A program made the position numbers and the translations under genes. Shown here piece after piece: positions 32,738 to 42,305 of a stretch of 64,000 nt of DNA. The notes under the pieces are model-generated. The model ran no database searches. It was not told where the DNA came from and was given only the letters and a program-made list of their open reading frames with translations. The stretch covers positions 16,887 through 80,886 of the forward strand of contig NZ_BJUL01000015.1 of NCBI RefSeq assembly GCF_007989605.1. The letters are read 5' to 3'. Each line of letters opens with the position of its first letter. Within the stretch, counting starts at the first letter, position 1. The DNA is from Vreelandella venusta (GTDB taxonomy: Bacteria > Pseudomonadota > Gammaproteobacteria > Pseudomonadales > Halomonadaceae).

Positions 32738-33820
32738 TTATACCTCGTCAAAATCGAGCACAACCTTGCTGCTGATCGGGTAGCACTGGCAGGACAGTAC
32801 GTAGCCGGCATCTATTTCGTAGTCTTCCAGGGCGTAGTTGGCGTCCATTTCCACCTCACCTTCAATCACTTTTGACTTACAGGTGGAGCATACGCCGGCC
32901 TTGCATGAGTACGGCAGGTCGGCGCCGTGTTCGTTACCCGCGTCAAGAATATTCTGGGTATTGCGGGGCAGGTTATATTCGATAGTGCGGCCGTCGATAA
33001 TTACCTTGATATGTGAAGTTTCAGCCTCAAGCTGATCGGCTCTGGCCGCCTGGCGGCGTTTGGCACCTGCGGTTGGCAAGCCAGTAGTGAACAGCTCAAA
33101 GTGCACCTTCTCCTTTGGCATTCCATGTTGGCTCAGGACGTCGCGCACGATCTCGGTCATCTCGTGCGGGCCACAGATAAACGCGGCGTCGAGCTTGGGC
33201 ACGTCTACCCAGCGGTCAAACAGGGCGTTGCACTTATCGGCGTCGATACGACCGTTGTAAAGATCGATTTCATGCTGCTCGCGGCTAAACACATAGATGA
33301 TATTGAGGCGTTCGAGATAGCGATCCTTGAGATCCTGCAAGCGTTCGCGAAACAGTGTGCCCGTGGTGGAGCGGTTGCCATAAATCACCGTAAAACGGCT
33401 TTTTGGCTCGCTTTCCAACGTAGTGGAAACAATCGACATAATGGGGGTGACGCCGCTGCCTGCGGTCACCGCCAGATAGTGCCCTTCACGACTGGGGTCG
33501 AGAGGCACGAAGAACTTACCCTGAGGCGGCATTACTTCCAATTGCTCCCCAGGCTGCAGTTGCTGGTTGGCAAAGGTAGAGAAGCTACCACCTGGCACCA
33601 GCTTGACGGCGACTCTTAGCTCATGTTCGTGAACGCCGGTGCAAATCGAGTAGGAACGACGGACATCCTCACCTTCGATGTCGCGGCGCAGTGTCAGGTA
33701 CTGCCCTTGGGTAAAGCGAAAGGCGTCTAGCAGGTCATCGGGAATATCGAAAGCAATGGAAACGGCATCATGGGTTTCCTTGCGTACATCCTTGACGGTC
33801 AGGGGGTGAAATCGGCTCAT
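32738..33820 (-). CDS. paaE: PaaE: reductase of phenylacetyl-CoA epoxidase
   Basis: 360 residues from the ATG at 33820. It passes electrons from NADPH through FAD and a [2Fe-2S] cluster to the PaaABC diiron epoxidase. The N-terminal half is a ferredoxin reductase (RRSYSICTG for FAD, AVTAGSGVTPIMSIV for NADP). The C-terminal domain has a plant-type cluster CKAGVCSTC followed 30 or so residues later by LSCQCYP. It is 20 bp downstream of paaD. A poor ribosome site before the ATG fits coupling to paaD translation. Confidence 0.95.
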   Translation of the reverse strand: MSRFHPLTVKDVRKETHDAVSIAFDIPDDLLDAFRFTQGQYLTLRRDIEGEDVRRSYSICTGVHEHELRVAVKLVPGGSFSTFANQQLQPGEQLEVMPPQGKFFVPLDPSREGHYLAVTAGSGVTPIMSIVSTTLESEPKSRFTVIYGNRSTTGTLFRERLQDLKDRYLERLNIIYVFSREQHEIDLYNGRIDADKCNALFDRWVDVPKLDAAFICGPHEMTEIVRDVLSQHGMPKEKVHFELFTTGLPTAGAKRRQAARADQLEAETSHIKVIIDGRTIEYNLPRNTQNILDAGNEHGADLPYSCKAGVCSTCKSKVIEGEVEMDANYALEDYEIDAGYVLSCQCYPISSKVVLDFDEV

Positions 33821-33839
33821 GGGAAATGGTCTCGTCGTT

Positions 33840-34451
33840 TTACAGGCACTTGAAATAATCGAAAGGCTCCAGGCAATCGCGGCAGCGGTAGAGCGCCTTG
33901 CAAGCCGTAGAACCGAATTCGCTGACGCGTTCGGTTGTGTTGCTGCCACATAACGGGCAGGGCACTACCGGGTCAGACTGGCCCGTCAGGCTGCGCTTGC
34001 TGGCGTTCCCTACCGGCGGCGCGATGCCGTAAGCGCGCAATTTTTCGCGCCCGGCGTTGGTCAGCCAATCGGTGGTCCAGGCGGGTGACAGGCGGCGCTG
34101 AATCAGCGGGTCTGAGTAGCCAGCGGCCACCAGCGCTTCATGAATATGCTGTTCGATAACTTCTGTCGCCGGGCAGCCGGAGTAGGTGGGGGTCACATTG
34201 ACCGTCAAGCGACCGTCCACCCAGTCGATAGCGCGCACAATTCCCAGCTCAACTACGCTAACCACCGGCACTTCTGGGTCTGGCACTTCCTGAAGCACTG
34301 CCAGCACAGCGTCGACATCACCTTGCTCACCGGCGGGTGGCAGTCCGCGCCGGTCGCTGCCAATCAAGTCACTGGAGGGCCAGTCATTAGACCTGTTATC
34401 GATAAGCCCATCACTGCCAGGAGCTGGCGGTGGGTTACCAGACGGTTGCAT
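33840..34451 (-). CDS. paaD: PaaD: Fe-S assembly-type protein of phenylacetyl-CoA epoxidase
   Basis: 203 residues from the ATG at 34451, which overlaps the paaC end by 17 bp; an earlier in-frame start would lie inside paaC. The DUF59/MIP18 domain (VLQEVPDPEVPVVSVVELG, then TPTYSGCPATEVIEQHI) is in the middle, and the C-terminus has a four-Cys zinc-like site (CPLCGS, CRDCLEPFDYFKC). The first 50 residues are Pro- and Ser-rich and longer than in most PaaD. Thought to help cluster insertion into the epoxidase; essential role known from E. coli and Pseudomonas. Confidence 0.9.
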   Translation of the reverse strand: MQPSGNPPPAPGSDGLIDNRSNDWPSSDLIGSDRRGLPPAGEQGDVDAVLAVLQEVPDPEVPVVSVVELGIVRAIDWVDGRLTVNVTPTYSGCPATEVIEQHIHEALVAAGYSDPLIQRRLSPAWTTDWLTNAGREKLRAYGIAPPVGNASKRSLTGQSDPVVPCPLCGSNTTERVSEFGSTACKALYRCRDCLEPFDYFKCL

Positions 34452-35247
34452 CGGGATATGCCCTCGGCAGGTATTGCATTTCCGCCAATAGAAAGCCCAG
34501 GTGCTCGGTGTGATGGCCGACTTTGCCGCCGGTATACATCCAGGCGTCGTAGGAAGGACGCTCAAGCGTGGCTTCCTCAAGCACCTCTTCCACCGTCGCT
34601 TTCCAGCGAGCGGCAATGGTTTCAGGGTCAGGCGCGATACCAGCCTCTATCATGGCCTGATCAATCTCGTCGACCTGCAGTAGCTCGCCAGTGAACTGCC
34701 AGAGGTTGTCGAGTGCGCGCTGCATACGGGCGTGGCTTTCTTCGGTGCCATCGCCAAGGCGAATCACCCATTCAGAGGAGCGGCGGAGATGGTACGTTGC
34801 TTCTTTGAGCGACTTGGCAGCCACTTCGGCAATTCGCGGGTCGCTGGACTCGGTCAAGCCATCCAGTAGATGAACGTGCCAAGCATCGAACAAAAACTGA
34901 CGTCCCATGATGTCGGCAAAGTCACCGTTGGGCTGCTCGGTGATCAACAGATTACGAAAGTCCTGGGCGTCGCGGCGAAAGGCCAGATGGTCGGCATCGA
35001 TCTCGTCGGTCGCCATCAGTTCAGAAGCATAGTCAAGCCAGTTGCGTGCTTGTCCGAAGAGGTCGAGCCCTACATTCATTAAGGCCAGCTCTTCTTCCAA
35101 CGCCGGCGCCTTGCCGCATAACTGTGCGTGGCGCTGACCCAGTACTAACGCGTTGTCGCCAAGGCGTAGTAGGTAGTCAGTCAGCGGTGCTTGCGTTTTT
35201 TGAGCCGCGTTTTTCAGAGCAGTATTTTTCAGGGCCATGTTCTGCAT
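34435..35247 (-). CDS. paaC: PaaC: structural subunit of phenylacetyl-CoA epoxidase
   Basis: 270 residues, ferritin-like helical protein that pairs with PaaA without a metal site. LGDNALVLGQRHAQLCGKAP at residue 29 and TGGKVGHHTEHLGFLLAEMQ near the end match the family. The N-terminus has a short repeat (ALKNTALKNAAQK) not seen in most relatives. It is 11 bp downstream of paaB and overlaps paaD by 17 bp. Confidence 0.95.
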   Translation of the reverse strand: MQNMALKNTALKNAAQKTQAPLTDYLLRLGDNALVLGQRHAQLCGKAPALEEELALMNVGLDLFGQARNWLDYASELMATDEIDADHLAFRRDAQDFRNLLITEQPNGDFADIMGRQFLFDAWHVHLLDGLTESSDPRIAEVAAKSLKEATYHLRRSSEWVIRLGDGTEESHARMQRALDNLWQFTGELLQVDEIDQAMIEAGIAPDPETIAARWKATVEEVLEEATLERPSYDAWMYTGGKVGHHTEHLGFLLAEMQYLPRAYPDATVW

Positions 35248-35258
35248 GACAGCCTCCC

Positions 35259-35540
35259 TTACATGTGGCCGACTTCTTCCGGCAGTTTGTAGAAGGATGC
35301 GTGGCGATAGACCTTGTCATTAGACGGGTCAAACAGCGGTTCTTTCTCATCGGGAGAAGACGCGGTGATTTCGCTGGCCGGAACCACCCAGATGCTCACC
35401 CCTTCGTTACGCCGGGTGTAAAGCTCACGGGCATTTTCGATTGCCATGCTGCGATCAGCGGCGTGTACGCTGCCGACGTGCTTGTGGTTAAGGCCGTGCT
35501 TGCTGCGGATAAAAACTTCGAAGAGGGGCCAGTCAGCCAT
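35259..35540 (-). CDS. paaB: PaaB: subunit of phenylacetyl-CoA epoxidase
   Basis: 93 residues, normal length. FEVFIRSKHGLNHKHVGSVHAADRSMAIENARELYTRR-like content and a SIWVVPASEI segment are the family marks. It bridges PaaAC heterodimers in the complex. Ninety-nine bp separate it from paaA, and this gap holds a perfect 18-bp palindrome, unlike the tight spacing of the other genes here. Confidence 0.95.
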   Translation of the reverse strand: MADWPLFEVFIRSKHGLNHKHVGSVHAADRSMAIENARELYTRRNEGVSIWVVPASEITASSPDEKEPLFDPSNDKVYRHASFYKLPEEVGHM

Positions 35541-35562
35541 GAGAGATGCCTCAGTGGTCAGA

Positions 35563-35580
35563 GGAGTCTCGCGAGACTCC
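35563..35580. promoter_or_regulatory. Perfect 18-bp palindrome between paaA and paaB
   Basis: GGAGTCTCGCGAGACTCC is symmetrical over its full length. In RNA it would fold to a 7-bp stem with a CGCG loop, 22 bases before the paaB start. No T tract follows, so it looks like an RNA stability or processing structure, or an operator, more than a terminator. Confidence 0.55.
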
Positions 35581-35639
35581 CTATTGTTCTAAAAAATAGT
35601 GTTTTAAAAGTCGGGGCTTAAAAATCAGACGTTGCCAGT

Positions 35640-36626
35640 TCAGGCGGCTTTGCGTTGACGCTTGGCGGCATAAGCTACGGCGGCTTCGCGCACCCAGGCA
35701 CCGTTATCAATGGCGCTGCGACGTGCTTCGACACGCTCGCGGTTGCAGGGGCCGTTGCCTTTCACGACGTCAAAGAATTCCTGCCAGTCGATTTCACCAA
35801 ACTCATAGTGACCGGTCTCTTGGTTATATTTGAGATCCGGGTCTGGAGCGGTGCAGCCCAGCAGCTCTAGCTGCGGTACGGTTTGGTCGAGGAAGCGCTG
35901 GCGTAACTCATCGTTGCTGTGACGCTTAATCTTCCAGGCCATCGACTGGGCGCTGTTGGGTGAGTTTTCGTCAGATGGCCCGAACATCATTAGCGATGGC
36001 CACCAAAAGCGGTTGATGGAGTCCTGCACCATGGCTTTTTGGTCGTCGGTGCCCTCTTGCATCATGGTCAGCAGAATTTGATAACCCTGGCGCTGATGGA
36101 AGCTCTCTTCCTTGCACACGCGAACCATGGCGCGGGCGTAGGGGCCGTAAGAGGTGCGCTGTAGCGGCACTTGATTGACGATGGCTGCACCGTCGACCAG
36201 CCAGCCGATAGTGCCCATGTCCGCCCAGTTGAGCGTTGGGTAGTTGAAGATGCTGGAGTACTTGGCGCGCCCATCGTGAAGTTTGTCGATCTCTTCGTCA
36301 CGATCGGCCCCCAGGGTTTCCATAGCGCTATAGAGGTACAGGCCGTGACCCGCCTCATCCTGAATCTTGGCCATTAGCTGTAGCTTGCGCTTAAGGGTTG
36401 GTGCACGTGTCAGCCAGTTACCTTCCGGCAGCATACCGACGATCTCTGAGTGCGCGTGTTGGGAGATCTGACGGATCAGCGTCTTACGGTAGGCGTCCGG
36501 CATCCAATTCTTGGGTTCTATTTTAATTTCGTCATTGATGCGCTCCTGGAACTGGCGTTCCTCAGGGCCCATCTCATCAAGCGTTTTGAGTTTGTTAGAA
36601 CCGGTTTCAACGAGCTGCGCGTACAT
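35640..36626 (-). CDS. paaA: PaaA: catalytic diiron subunit of phenylacetyl-CoA epoxidase
   Basis: 328 residues from the ATG at 36626 (GGAGGT four bases upstream); an upstream ATG has no site. It inserts one O atom of O2 in the ring of phenylacetyl-CoA to give the 1,2-epoxide. Two ExxH helices are visible, [10 protein letters not shown] and [10 protein letters not shown], with other acidic ligands in the same four-helix core. It heads paaABCDE-paaZ and has its own promoter region with an inverted repeat, after the terminator that ends the paaFGHIJK operon. Confidence 0.97.
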   Translation of the reverse strand: MYAQLVETGSNKLKTLDEMGPEERQFQERINDEIKIEPKNWMPDAYRKTLIRQISQHAHSEIVGMLPEGNWLTRAPTLKRKLQLMAKIQDEAGHGLYLYSAMETLGADRDEEIDKLHDGRAKYSSIFNYPTLNWADMGTIGWLVDGAAIVNQVPLQRTSYGPYARAMVRVCKEESFHQRQGYQILLTMMQEGTDDQKAMVQDSINRFWWPSLMMFGPSDENSPNSAQSMAWKIKRHSNDELRQRFLDQTVPQLELLGCTAPDPDLKYNQETGHYEFGEIDWQEFFDVVKGNGPCNRERVEARRSAIDNGAWVREAAVAYAAKRQRKAA

Positions 36627-36681
36627 AAGACCTCCGCGGCGTCGGACTATCAGGGAGTGTGATTTATCTTGCTTGAAGTAT

Positions 36682-36725
36682 AGTGACACAAAATATTTTA
36701 TCAATAACTATTTTTGTGTGTCACT
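36682..36725. promoter_or_regulatory. Inverted repeat in the paaA promoter region
   Basis: AGTGACACA (36682-36690) and TGTGTCACT (36717-36725) are perfect 9-bp inverted repeats 26 bp apart, 56 bp upstream of paaA, around an AT-rich core that could hold the promoter. Further upstream at 36790-36804, TAAGTGATTCTTAAT contains the TGATTC core reported for E. coli PaaX sites. Which protein binds is unknown. Confidence 0.5.
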
Positions 36726-36842
36726 TTAAGACTTTGTGATTATGTATAAATTAAATATTATTGATTTATAAGGAAAAAAAGATTCGGCATAAGTGATTCT
36801 TAATGCTCTCTATTTTTTAATAAAAGCAGGTTATTTAAAATG

Positions 36843-36872
36843 AAAAAGCCCTTGCAGGGGGGCTGCAAGGGC
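36843..36872 (-). terminator. Rho-independent terminator of the paaFGHIJK operon
   Basis: Arms GCCCTTGCAG (36848-36857) and CTGCAAGGGC (36863-36872) with a five-base loop; on the minus strand a TTTTTC run follows. It lies 31 bp after the paaK stop. Confidence 0.9.
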
Positions 36873-36902
36873 GTGGCTCTAATAGCGCTATCTATGGCAA
36901 TA

Positions 36903-38216
36903 CTAGCGTAGATCCTTGACGCGTCTGGCCTTGCCTAGCGAACGCATTACGCTCTCTACTTGGCACACTTCAACCTGAGTGCTAATGCCGATGTACGTCT
37001 TGATGGCGTGCTGAAGCTGTTTCGCTGCTTGTTCACAGGCTGTTGGATCGCGGGCGATGTCATGATGACTCGCTTCTACCCGCACAAGCACCATGTCCAT
37101 ATTGCCTTGGCGACTAACTTCGATCTCATAGTGGGGTGACAGCGACGCGATCTTGAGCAGTTGCTCTTCGATCTGGGTGGGGAACACATTGACGCCGCGA
37201 ATGATCAGCATGTCGTCGCTGCGGCCAGTGATTTTGTCGATGCGGCGCATGGGGCGCGCGGTGCCCGGCAGCAAACGGGTCAGGTCGCGGGTGCGGTAAC
37301 GAATCACCGGCAGGCCTTCTTTGGTCAAGGTGGTGAACACCAGCTCGCCGTATTCGCCGTCTGGCAGTACATCACCACTGACCGGATCGATGATCTCAGG
37401 GTAGAAATGATCTTCCCAGATGGTTGGACCATCTTTGGTTTCCAGACACTCCATGCCCACGCCCGGGCCCATTACTTCAGAGAGGCCGTAAATATCCAGG
37501 GCGTCGATGCCCAAGCGCTGCTCCAAGGCCGTGCGCATGCTATCGGTCCAGGGTTCGGCGCCGAAAATGCCGGTGCGCAGGGGCAGCGTGCGTGGATCGA
37601 TACCTTGGCGCTCCATCTCGTCAGCGATGTTGAGCATATAAGACGGCGTGACCATAATGATATCCGGCTGGAAATCACGAATTAACTGAACCTGTTTCTC
37701 AGTCTGGCCCCCCGACATGGGGATGACCGCGCAGCCCAGCCGCTCGGCACCGTAATGGGCGCCCAGCCCACCGGTAAATAGGCCGTAACCATAGGCCACA
37801 TGCACCTTGTCATTACGGCTGCCACCAGCGGCGCGGATCGAACGCGCCACCACATCGGACCACACATCAATATCCTTCTGGGTGTAGCCCACCACGGTGG
37901 GTTGCCCAGTGGTGCCGCTGGAGGCGTGAATGCGCACAATCTCGCTCATCGGTGTGGCCAACATGCCAAATGGATAGTTGTCGCGCAAATCGGCCTTGGT
38001 GGTGAACGGCAGTTTGGCGAGATCGTCAAGCGACTGAATATCGTCAGGATGTACGCCAGCCTTGTCGAAAGACTGGCGGTAGAACGGCACGTTGTCGTAA
38101 GCGTGCTGCAAACTCCACTTCAGGCGCTTGACCTGAGTGGCGCGCAGCTCGTCGACGCTGGCGGTTTCCAAAGGGTCGAGAGTCGCAGTGTCGATACGCG
38201 TAGCGGGCTGATTCAT
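36903..38216 (-). CDS. paaK: PaaK: phenylacetate-CoA ligase
   Basis: 437 residues from the ATG at 38216 (GGAG seven bases upstream). It activates phenylacetate to its CoA ester with ATP, the first step of the pathway. The adenylate motif SSGTTGQPTVVGYT is near residue 95, TGIFGAEPWTDSMR and DIYGLSEVMGPGVGMEC are the ligase core, and the C-terminal domain has ITGRSDDMLIIRGVNVFPTQIE with the hinge. It is last in paaFGHIJK, 64 bp after paaJ, and is followed by a strong terminator. Confidence 0.97.
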   Translation of the reverse strand: MNQPATRIDTATLDPLETASVDELRATQVKRLKWSLQHAYDNVPFYRQSFDKAGVHPDDIQSLDDLAKLPFTTKADLRDNYPFGMLATPMSEIVRIHASSGTTGQPTVVGYTQKDIDVWSDVVARSIRAAGGSRNDKVHVAYGYGLFTGGLGAHYGAERLGCAVIPMSGGQTEKQVQLIRDFQPDIIMVTPSYMLNIADEMERQGIDPRTLPLRTGIFGAEPWTDSMRTALEQRLGIDALDIYGLSEVMGPGVGMECLETKDGPTIWEDHFYPEIIDPVSGDVLPDGEYGELVFTTLTKEGLPVIRYRTRDLTRLLPGTARPMRRIDKITGRSDDMLIIRGVNVFPTQIEEQLLKIASLSPHYEIEVSRQGNMDMVLVRVEASHHDIARDPTACEQAAKQLQHAIKTYIGISTQVEVCQVESVMRSLGKARRVKDLR

Positions 38217-38280
38217 CAGGAGTCTCCGGTCAAGCAAGTTATTATTTACGTTTTATAAGCTGTAATCAGGGGTGAGAGGC

Positions 38281-39486
38281 TTATAAGCGCTCAATGATCA
38301 GAGCAATGCCCTGTCCGACACCGATACACATGGTGCATAGCGCAAAGCGCCCTTGCCGACGTTCGAGTTCATGCAGGGCGGTGGTCACCAATCGAGCGCC
38401 GCTCATGCCCAGCGGGTGGCCGAGTGCAATGGCGCCTCCGTTGGGGTTGACGTGTTCGGCATCGTCGCTCAGTCCCAGGTCACGCATGACCGCCAATGCT
38501 TGAGCAGCAAAGGCTTCATTGAGTTCGATAACGTCCATTTGGTCGAGGGTAAGCCCGGTCTGGGCGAGTACCTTACGGGTAGCGGGGGAGGGGCCGAACC
38601 CCATAATGCGCGGCTCCACGCCAGCGGTGGCCATACCCACTACGCGCGCGCGCGGCGTGAGGCTGAAACGCTCAGCCTGCTCGGCAGATGCCAGCAGTAG
38701 CGCGCAGGCGCCATCGTTAACCCCCGAGGCATTTCCCGCTGTCACACTACCGCCTTCGCGGAAGGGCGTGGGCAGCTTGGCAAGCTGCTCGGCGGTCGTA
38801 GTGGCGCGCGGGTGCTCATCGGTATCCACGATCAGCGGGTCTTGTTTGCGGCGGGGTATCTCGACGGGCACTATCTCTTCGCGCAGGCGGCCTGCCTCCA
38901 TCGCGGCGGCGGTGCGCTGCTGACTGCGCAGTGCAAAGGCATCCTGATCTTGTCGAGAAATGCCAAACTGCTCCGCTACGTTTTCAGCGGTTTCGGGCAT
39001 GGAATCCACGCCGAATTGAGCTTTCATAGCGCGATTGATGAAGCGCCAGCCGATGGTGGTGTCGAAAATATCAGCTTGGCGTGAAAAGGCTTGTTCGGCC
39101 TTGCCCATTACGAAGGGCGCCCGCGACATCGACTCGACCCCTCCAGCGATCATCAATCCCGCCTCGCCGGTTTTAATGGTGCGGGCGGCATTGCCTATCG
39201 CATCCATGCCTGAGCCGCACAGCCGATTAATGGTAGTGCCGGGCACCTCGACCGGCAGCCCTGCCAGCAGCGCGGACATGCGCGCCACGTTACGGTTATC
39301 TTCCCCGGCCTGGTTGGCGCAGCCGTAAAAGATATCGTCAATCAATGACCAGTCGACGCTTGGGTTGCGTTCCATCAGGGTGCGCATCGGAATGGCGCCC
39401 AGGTCATCGGCACGCAGGCTGGAGAGTGCGCCGCCGTAGCGGCCTATCGGGGTGCGAATGGCATCAATGATCAGCGCGTCTTTCAT
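38281..39486 (-). CDS. paaJ: PaaJ: 3-oxoadipyl-CoA / 3-oxo-5,6-dehydrosuberyl-CoA thiolase
   Basis: 401 residues. It cleaves the CoA thioester twice in the pathway, releasing acetyl-CoA and finally succinyl-CoA. The nucleophile is C90 in [12 protein letters not shown]; the His in [14 protein letters not shown] and Cys in [10 protein letters not shown] complete the triad. Its ATG overlaps the paaI stop by 2-4 bp, so the two are coupled. Complete and normal in length. Confidence 0.95.
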   Translation of the reverse strand: MKDALIIDAIRTPIGRYGGALSSLRADDLGAIPMRTLMERNPSVDWSLIDDIFYGCANQAGEDNRNVARMSALLAGLPVEVPGTTINRLCGSGMDAIGNAARTIKTGEAGLMIAGGVESMSRAPFVMGKAEQAFSRQADIFDTTIGWRFINRAMKAQFGVDSMPETAENVAEQFGISRQDQDAFALRSQQRTAAAMEAGRLREEIVPVEIPRRKQDPLIVDTDEHPRATTTAEQLAKLPTPFREGGSVTAGNASGVNDGACALLLASAEQAERFSLTPRARVVGMATAGVEPRIMGFGPSPATRKVLAQTGLTLDQMDVIELNEAFAAQALAVMRDLGLSDDAEHVNPNGGAIALGHPLGMSGARLVTTALHELERRQGRFALCTMCIGVGQGIALIIERL

Positions 39487-39965
39487 AGGTTATCTCCAGC
39501 AGCGGTATTTTCTGCGTCAGTATCTTCCAGGCGGCGTACGCTGCCGCGAATTTTGTAGGAACGCCCGCGGAACAGGGCAATGGTATCGCCGTGCTGATTG
39601 CGCAACGTAATGTCGTATATGCCGGTGCGCCCACGGCGACTGCGCTCTTCGGCGGTGGCGGTGATCTCGTCGCCTAGCTGACCAGGGCCGAGGTAGTCGA
39701 TACTGCAGCCAGCGGCGACAGTGGCTTCATCGTAGCTGTTGCAGGCAAACGCAAAGGCGGAATCGGCCAGGGTAAATAGAAATCCGCCATGGCAGTTGCC
39801 GTGCCCCTGCACCATGTCTTGACGCACAGTCATGGTCAGTTCGGCGAAACCGGGGGCCACGCGGGTAATACGCATGCCCAGCCCTTGGCTGGCATGGTCG
39901 CGGGAAAACATCGCGTCGGCACAGGCTTCCGCCAGCTGTTGTGGGGTTAGTTGGGGATCACTCAT
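39483..39965 (-). CDS. paaI: PaaI: hotdog-fold thioesterase
   Basis: 160 residues. It hydrolyses CoA thioesters of stalled ring-hydroxylated intermediates to rescue Co[26 protein letters not shown] contains the catalytic Asp in the hotdog helix and the HGG turn. It overlaps paaJ at its 3' end and the paaH stop at its 5' end (8 bp), in a compact operon. Confidence 0.93.
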   Translation of the reverse strand: MSDPQLTPQQLAEACADAMFSRDHASQGLGMRITRVAPGFAELTMTVRQDMVQGHGNCHGGFLFTLADSAFAFACNSYDEATVAAGCSIDYLGPGQLGDEITATAEERSRRGRTGIYDITLRNQHGDTIALFRGRSYKIRGSVRRLEDTDAENTAAGDNL

Positions 39966-41496
39966 GAAAGCTTTCCTCGCTCAAGGCGTTGCGCCGCAGC
40001 AGAAACGAGCTGCGATAGCGCTGTTCACCGTAGCTCTGCTGTAGATGCGTAAGGGTGCGGTGAACGAAGGGTAGGCCCAGTGAGTCTGCCCAGGCCAAGG
40101 GGCCGCGGGGGTAGTTGACGCCGGCCTGCATGGCCAAGTCGCCATCCTGGGCGCTGCAGACACCCTGGAGTACGGCGTCGGCAGCTTCATTGGCGAGCAT
40201 AGCCACGCTGCGCAGTACCACCAGCCCTGGGGTATCGGTTAGCCAAGCTACGTCGATCCCCAGGCGTTGGAAGAACGCCGTTGCCAGTTGGCGGGCTTCA
40301 GGTGATGTGGTGTGGCTGGCAGCAAGTGCGATGGCGCTGGCGTTGCGGTAGTCCAGGCACAGGTCGAACAGGACCAGGGCGTTGAGCCCTTCATTGACCG
40401 CGCGCTCGGCGGCGCACCGCCCGTCGCTAAGAGCCAACACCAAGTCACCCAGATATAAGCGAGGGGTGCCATCTGGCTGGAGTGATTCGCGACGAACGAC
40501 GTCGAGCCCAGCTTCCTGGGCGCGCTCCAGCAGTGGAGCGATCACGCCAGGGGCGCCCTGTACGACAAGTGCGGGTAGTTCCGCGTTTGCTGGAGCCGCA
40601 AACTTAGGTTGTGGCTTCGCAGCGTTCTCACCCGCGTAGTCAAAAAAGCCTTGGCCGGACTTACGCCCCAGGCGTCCGGCTTCCACCAACGCTTGCTGTA
40701 CTAAGGAAGGCTCGAAACGGGTGTCGCCGTAGTAGGCATCGAACACCGAGCGGGTCACCGCGTAGTTAACGTCATGACCGATTAGATCCATCAGCTCGAA
40801 AGTCCCCATACGGAACCCACCCGCCTGACGCAGCAGCGCATCTATCGTGGCGGCATCGCTGGCACCTTCCTGTAGCAGTCGTAGCCCTTCGGCATAGAAT
40901 GGCCGTGCCACACGGTTAACGATAAATCCTGGGGTGGAGCTGGCGTGCACCGCGACCTTGCCCCAGGCAACGGCAGTGGCGTACAGGGTTTCAGCAACCT
41001 CGCTGGTGGTCGCCAAGCCCGACACCACTTCCACCAGCTTCATGATGGGGGCGGGATTGAAGAAGTGCATTCCCGCCATGCGCTCTGGGTGTTCAAGATT
41101 CGCGGCAATGGAGGTAATCGATAACGACGAGGTATTGCTAGCGAGCAGGGTGTCTGCTGAGCATAACGCTTCCAATTGGGCGAATACCTGACGCTTGATC
41201 TCAAGATTTTCGACGATAGCTTCGATAACCAAACGGCTGTCGGCTAAGGCATCGATAGCATCGGCGGGCTGCAGGCGAGCAATAATGTTATCCACATCCC
41301 CTTGGCTCATCTTGCCCTTGGCAACACGCTTTTCCAACTGACGACGAATGTTATCAATACCCGCTTTGGCGGCACCCGGTTGATTGTCATGCAAGACCAC
41401 TGAGTGGCCAGCCTGGGCGGCAACCTGAGCGATACCGGCACCCATGGCGCCTGCGCCGATCACGCCAATAACGGCGGACGTGGGGAGGGCTGACAT
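39958..41496 (-). CDS. paaH: PaaH: 3-hydroxyadipyl-CoA dehydrogenase
   Basis: 512 residues, the long form with two dehydrogenase C-terminal domains. It oxidises 3-hydroxyadipyl-CoA to 3-oxoadipyl-CoA with NAD+. GVIGAGAMGAGIAQVAA at residues 11-27 is the Rossmann motif; MHFFNPAPIMKLVEVV holds the catalytic His region. It overlaps paaI by 8 bp and is 1 bp after paaG. Confidence 0.95.
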   Translation of the reverse strand: MSALPTSAVIGVIGAGAMGAGIAQVAAQAGHSVVLHDNQPGAAKAGIDNIRRQLEKRVAKGKMSQGDVDNIIARLQPADAIDALADSRLVIEAIVENLEIKRQVFAQLEALCSADTLLASNTSSLSITSIAANLEHPERMAGMHFFNPAPIMKLVEVVSGLATTSEVAETLYATAVAWGKVAVHASSTPGFIVNRVARPFYAEGLRLLQEGASDAATIDALLRQAGGFRMGTFELMDLIGHDVNYAVTRSVFDAYYGDTRFEPSLVQQALVEAGRLGRKSGQGFFDYAGENAAKPQPKFAAPANAELPALVVQGAPGVIAPLLERAQEAGLDVVRRESLQPDGTPRLYLGDLVLALSDGRCAAERAVNEGLNALVLFDLCLDYRNASAIALAASHTTSPEARQLATAFFQRLGIDVAWLTDTPGLVVLRSVAMLANEAADAVLQGVCSAQDGDLAMQAGVNYPRGPLAWADSLGLPFVHRTLTHLQQSYGEQRYRSSFLLRRNALSEESFHE

Positions 41497-41497
41497 C

Positions 41498-42289
41498 TTA
41501 CTCTCCCTTGAAGGTCGGACGACGTTTCTCGATAAAGGCGCTGACGCCTTCGCGGTAATCTTCCGTGCGTCCGGCTAGGCGCTGCAGATCACGTTCCAGG
41601 TCGAGCTGTTCGTTGAAGCTGTTATCGCTGCTGGCGTGCAGGGCGCGCTTGATCAGTGCCAAGCCGCGCGTCGGTTGAGTGGCCAAATGGCGAGCCATGT
41701 TCATGGCTTCTTCCTGTAGCGCCTCATCATCGACGCAGCGCCAGATCATGCCCCATTGCTCGGCGGTCTCGGCGGGAAGCTTGTCACCCAGCATTGCTAG
41801 GCCTTTGGCGCGCGCCATGCCGACCAAGTTAGGCAGTGTCCAAGTACCGCCGGAGTCTGGAATCAAGCCGATCTTACAGAAGGCCTGAATAAAACTTGCT
41901 GAACGCGCGGCCAATACGATATCGCAAGCCAGGGCGATGTTAGCACCGGCTCCGGCGGCCACGCCGTTTACCGCACAAATAGTCGGGAACGGCATATCTT
42001 TAAGGGCGCGCAGCATAGGGTTGTAGCGTTTCTCAAGCGACTCACCGAGGTCGGGCGCTTGCTCGCCGGGGGCGACGCTGCGGTCGGAAAGGTCCTGGCC
42101 GGCGCAGAAGCCTCGGCCGTTGCCGGTCAGTAACAAAGCCCGAACGCTTGCGTCCTGACGCACTGCTTTTAATGCCTTACGCATTTCGGCATGCATGTCA
42201 GTATTGAAGCTGTTCAGGCTGTCGGGACGGTTCAGCGTGATACGGGCGACGCCGTCTTCCACGCTATAAAGCAGGGGCGCTTGGCTCAT
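41498..42289 (-). CDS. paaG: PaaG: 1,2-epoxyphenylacetyl-CoA isomerase
   Basis: 263 residues, crotonase fold. It isomerises the ring epoxide to oxepin-CoA. Oxyanion-hole segments GRGFCAGQDLSD and NGVAAGAGANIALACD and the later KIGLIPDSGGTWTLP with the active-site Asp identify it as PaaG and not PaaF. It lies 16 bp after paaF and 1 bp before paaH. Confidence 0.95.
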   Translation of the reverse strand: MSQAPLLYSVEDGVARITLNRPDSLNSFNTDMHAEMRKALKAVRQDASVRALLLTGNGRGFCAGQDLSDRSVAPGEQAPDLGESLEKRYNPMLRALKDMPFPTICAVNGVAAGAGANIALACDIVLAARSASFIQAFCKIGLIPDSGGTWTLPNLVGMARAKGLAMLGDKLPAETAEQWGMIWRCVDDEALQEEAMNMARHLATQPTRGLALIKRALHASSDNSFNEQLDLERDLQRLAGRTEDYREGVSAFIEKRRPTFKGE

Positions 42290-42305
42290 GGGGAGTATCC
42301 TTGTG

